This document shows, piece by piece, positions 5,847-6,818 of a stretch of 6,818 nucleotides of DNA (positions within the stretch are counted from its first letter, which is position 1; every line of letters begins with the position of its first letter). The notes under the pieces are model-generated. The model had not been told where the DNA came from. It saw only the letters and a program-made list of their open reading frames with translations, and made no database searches. The position numbers and the translations under genes were made by a program. Source of the DNA: JAGOBX01 sp017999075 [NCBI: Candidatus Babelota bacterium] (GTDB taxonomy: Bacteria > JAGOBX01); the NCBI GenBank assembly GCA_017999075.1, contig JAGOBX010000196.1, forward strand, positions 1 to 6,818, read 5' to 3'.

Positions 5847-6449
5847 TTAAATTTCCCCTCGTTTAAATACAATTTTTCCTTCATCTACAAAAATATTAAA
5901 ATATGGTTTTCCGGAACGTTTAACCTGTATAAGCGCTCCGTCAACAAGAGTCATTTCATAAATTTTTTCTTTACTTTTTGCAAGTTCATTCAAAAAACCA
6001 TAAAATTCATGCATTTTAAATTCGACTTCTTCAAACTTTTCTTTAGTTTGTTTTACCCTTTTTTTTCTTTCTCTTTCCTCTTTTTTTTGTTTACGTTCTT
6101 CCTGTTTCTTCTGTCTGTTTTGTTCTTTTTCCTTTCTTCTCAATTCTTTTTTTTCTTCTTTAGTCAGTTCTCTATTTTCATTTTTTTCAGGTTCAGCATC
6201 AGCAGGTTTGTTTTCAATATATTTTTTCAATTCTTTTTGAAACCATTCTTGTTTTCTGAAATCCTCTTCTATTCCCTGCTCTCCATATTTTACTATCAAA
6301 CTATGGCATTTATATAAAGACGACCAATTAAGAATGGCCAATTCATCATCGTTAAAATTAGAAACTTTTTTCAATTCTTCTCTGATATTTACCCTGTCAG
6401 GAGCAACATAATCCGTTTTTTTCACTTCAAGTTTTTTATCTTCAGTCAT
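5847..6449 (-). CDS. Unknown cytosolic protein with a highly charged central helix
   Basis: I do not recognise this 200-residue protein. It has three parts. Residues about 28-80 look like a small helical domain, NFNDDELAILNWSSLYKCHS through EEDFRKQEWFQKELKKY. Residues about 92-140 are almost entirely Lys, Arg, Glu and Gln, with runs such as KKEERERKKR, and should form a long coiled coil or single alpha helix. Residues about 163-200 alternate hydrophobic and polar residues around glycines (TLVDGALIQVKRSG, then YFNIFVDEGKIVFKRG), suggesting a few beta strands. There is no signal peptide or membrane segment. The N-terminal part distantly resembles YARHG-type sequences (leucine-rich helix, aromatic-CH, then F...Q.WF), but this is only a suggestion. 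ATG at 6449 is chosen because AAGGGG lies 9 bases before it; the upstream in-frame TTG at 6458 abuts that site directly. Confidence 0.8.
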   Translation of the reverse strand: MTEDKKLEVKKTDYVAPDRVNIREELKKVSNFNDDELAILNWSSLYKCHSLIVKYGEQGIEEDFRKQEWFQKELKKYIENKPADAEPEKNENRELTKEEKKELRRKEKEQNRQKKQEERKQKKEERERKKRVKQTKEKFEEVEFKMHEFYGFLNELAKSKEKIYEMTLVDGALIQVKRSGKPYFNIFVDEGKIVFKRGEI

Positions 6450-6458
6450 ATTTATCAA

Positions 6459-6464
6459 CCCCTT
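6459..6464 (-). promoter_or_regulatory. Ribosome-binding site AAGGGG that sets the start at 6449
   Basis: AAGGGG lies 9 bases before ATG at 6449. The alternative TTG at 6458 is directly adjacent to it with no spacing and would add only MIN, so the ATG is the real start. Confidence 0.7.
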
Positions 6465-6499
6465 CTATTTGGTATTATATTATATCTTAAAAAATACAG

Positions 6500-6529
6500 A
6501 ATATAATTTTTCTATTTTTCAGATATCAA
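6500..6529 (-). promoter_or_regulatory. Candidate sigma-70-type promoter of the charged-helix gene
   Basis: On the minus strand TTGATA (6529-6524) precedes TATATT (6505-6500) by 18 bases; each hexamer has one mismatch. Transcription would start near 6493, about 44 bases before ATG at 6449. The flanking gap is very A+T-rich, so other TATAAT-like boxes exist nearby, for example around 6476-6486. Confidence 0.4.
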
Positions 6530-6558
6530 TATTTGTATTTAATTTATTATATTTTATT

Positions 6559-6593
6559 AAAAAAAGCAATTTATTTATCTTATTATCGGCTTT
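6559..6593 (-). terminator. Weak candidate terminator after the methyltransferase gene
   Basis: On the minus strand AAAGC (6593-6589) can pair with GCTTT, extended by a few A-T or G-T pairs past a bulged C, across an A+T loop. The second arm runs directly into a tract of seven T. It lies 17 bases after the methyltransferase stop. The stem is short and the loop long, so it is weak as an intrinsic terminator. Confidence 0.3.
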
Positions 6594-6609
6594 GAAAAGC
6601 AGAGTAGGA

Positions 6610-6818
6610 TTATTTTTTGTTTGTTGCAACAATTAAAAATTGTTTTCCGAATATACGCCATAAAAAAGGAATTTTCAAATATAATTTTATTAAAATTGCC
6701 GGTTGTTTTTTATTGTTTGACATACGAAATGGTAAAAATTTCGGAATACATATATTTATTTCAAAATCATTAATCTTTAAAAGTTCCGATATTGAATTTT
6801 CCGTTACAGGAATATGGT
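6610..6818 (-). CDS. Class I SAM-dependent methyltransferase, C-terminal fragment
   Basis: The gene enters from the right edge, and only its last 68 complete codons and the TAA stop (6610-6612) are visible. The reading frame is open across the whole stretch. The sequence begins HIPVTENSISELLKINDFEI, continues ICIPKFLPFRMS and ends ILIKLYLKIPFLWRIFGKQF followed by LIVATNKK. It matches the end of type 11/12 methyltransferases: a T..S...LL...GFEI helix-strand, a long insertion with PxFLP, an (L/I)YL..P.LWR..GKQ helix, and a final strand LIVA. The SAM-binding GxGxG loop and any substrate clues lie outside the window. Enzymes with this tail often act on lipids, quinones or cell-surface glycans, but the substrate cannot be judged here. 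The next gene is 160 bases downstream, so it is probably a separate unit. Confidence 0.8.
   Translation of the reverse strand, partial: HIPVTENSISELLKINDFEINICIPKFLPFRMSNNKKQPAILIKLYLKIPFLWRIFGKQFLIVATNKK

Noticed and set aside
6050-6190. T-rich low-complexity stretch that looks like a tandem repeat.
   Set aside because: It encodes the Lys/Glu/Arg helix; there is no regular repeat unit at DNA level.
5844-6317. Plus-strand open frame of 157 codons, very rich in Phe and Ser.
   Set aside because: It is the antisense shadow of the Lys/Glu-rich segment of the charged-helix gene; its composition follows from reverse-reading AAA/GAA codons, and it has no ribosome site.

Overview
The window comes from an A+T-rich bacterial chromosome (GC roughly a third by eye). 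Every gene I can support lies on the minus strand, so transcription runs from high to low coordinates. Shine-Dalgarno sites are clear (GGAGG, GGGG, GAGG) and the standard genetic code works throughout. The gene set is ordinary housekeeping metabolism plus several poorly characterised proteins. The oxygen-sensitive enzyme types (a [4Fe-4S] radical SAM protein and an isopropylmalate-isomerase-type subunit) and a DUF4412-like exported protein fit an anaerobic, perhaps Gram-negative bacterium. I cannot assign a phylum.

In order of transcription: (1) 6818-6610 is the C-terminal end of a class I SAM-dependent methyltransferase, cut by the window edge. (2) After a gap with a weak terminator and a plausible promoter comes a 200-residue unknown protein with a very charged central helix (6449-5847). 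(3) Next are a secreted DUF4412-like protein (5698-4913), diaminopimelate decarboxylase LysA (4865-3624) and a B12-domain-type radical SAM protein (3609-2185). LysA and the radical SAM gene are 14 bases apart. (4) An intergenic stretch with a good promoter and an overlapping dyad opens a compact four-gene run: a membrane-anchored three-cysteine protein (2052-1588), a half-length MazG (1585-1181), LeuD (1162-674) and a YciA-type acyl-CoA thioesterase (693-298). These are separated by 2 bases, 18 bases and a 20-base overlap. (5) After a 108-base gap comes the N-terminus of an inositol-monophosphatase-family protein (189-1), cut by the left edge.

Functionally, LysA ends lysine synthesis and LeuD serves leucine (or a related 2-oxoacid) synthesis. 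MazG would remove non-canonical nucleotides and the thioesterase would hydrolyse acyl-CoA. Nothing forces these into one pathway; the layout looks like packed housekeeping genes. I found no tRNA, rRNA, CRISPR array, insertion sequence or defence system. The items most worth a second look are the two unidentified proteins (154 and 200 residues), the stand-alone C-terminal MazG domain, the orphan radical SAM enzyme next to lysA, and the dyad at the promoter of the four-gene run.
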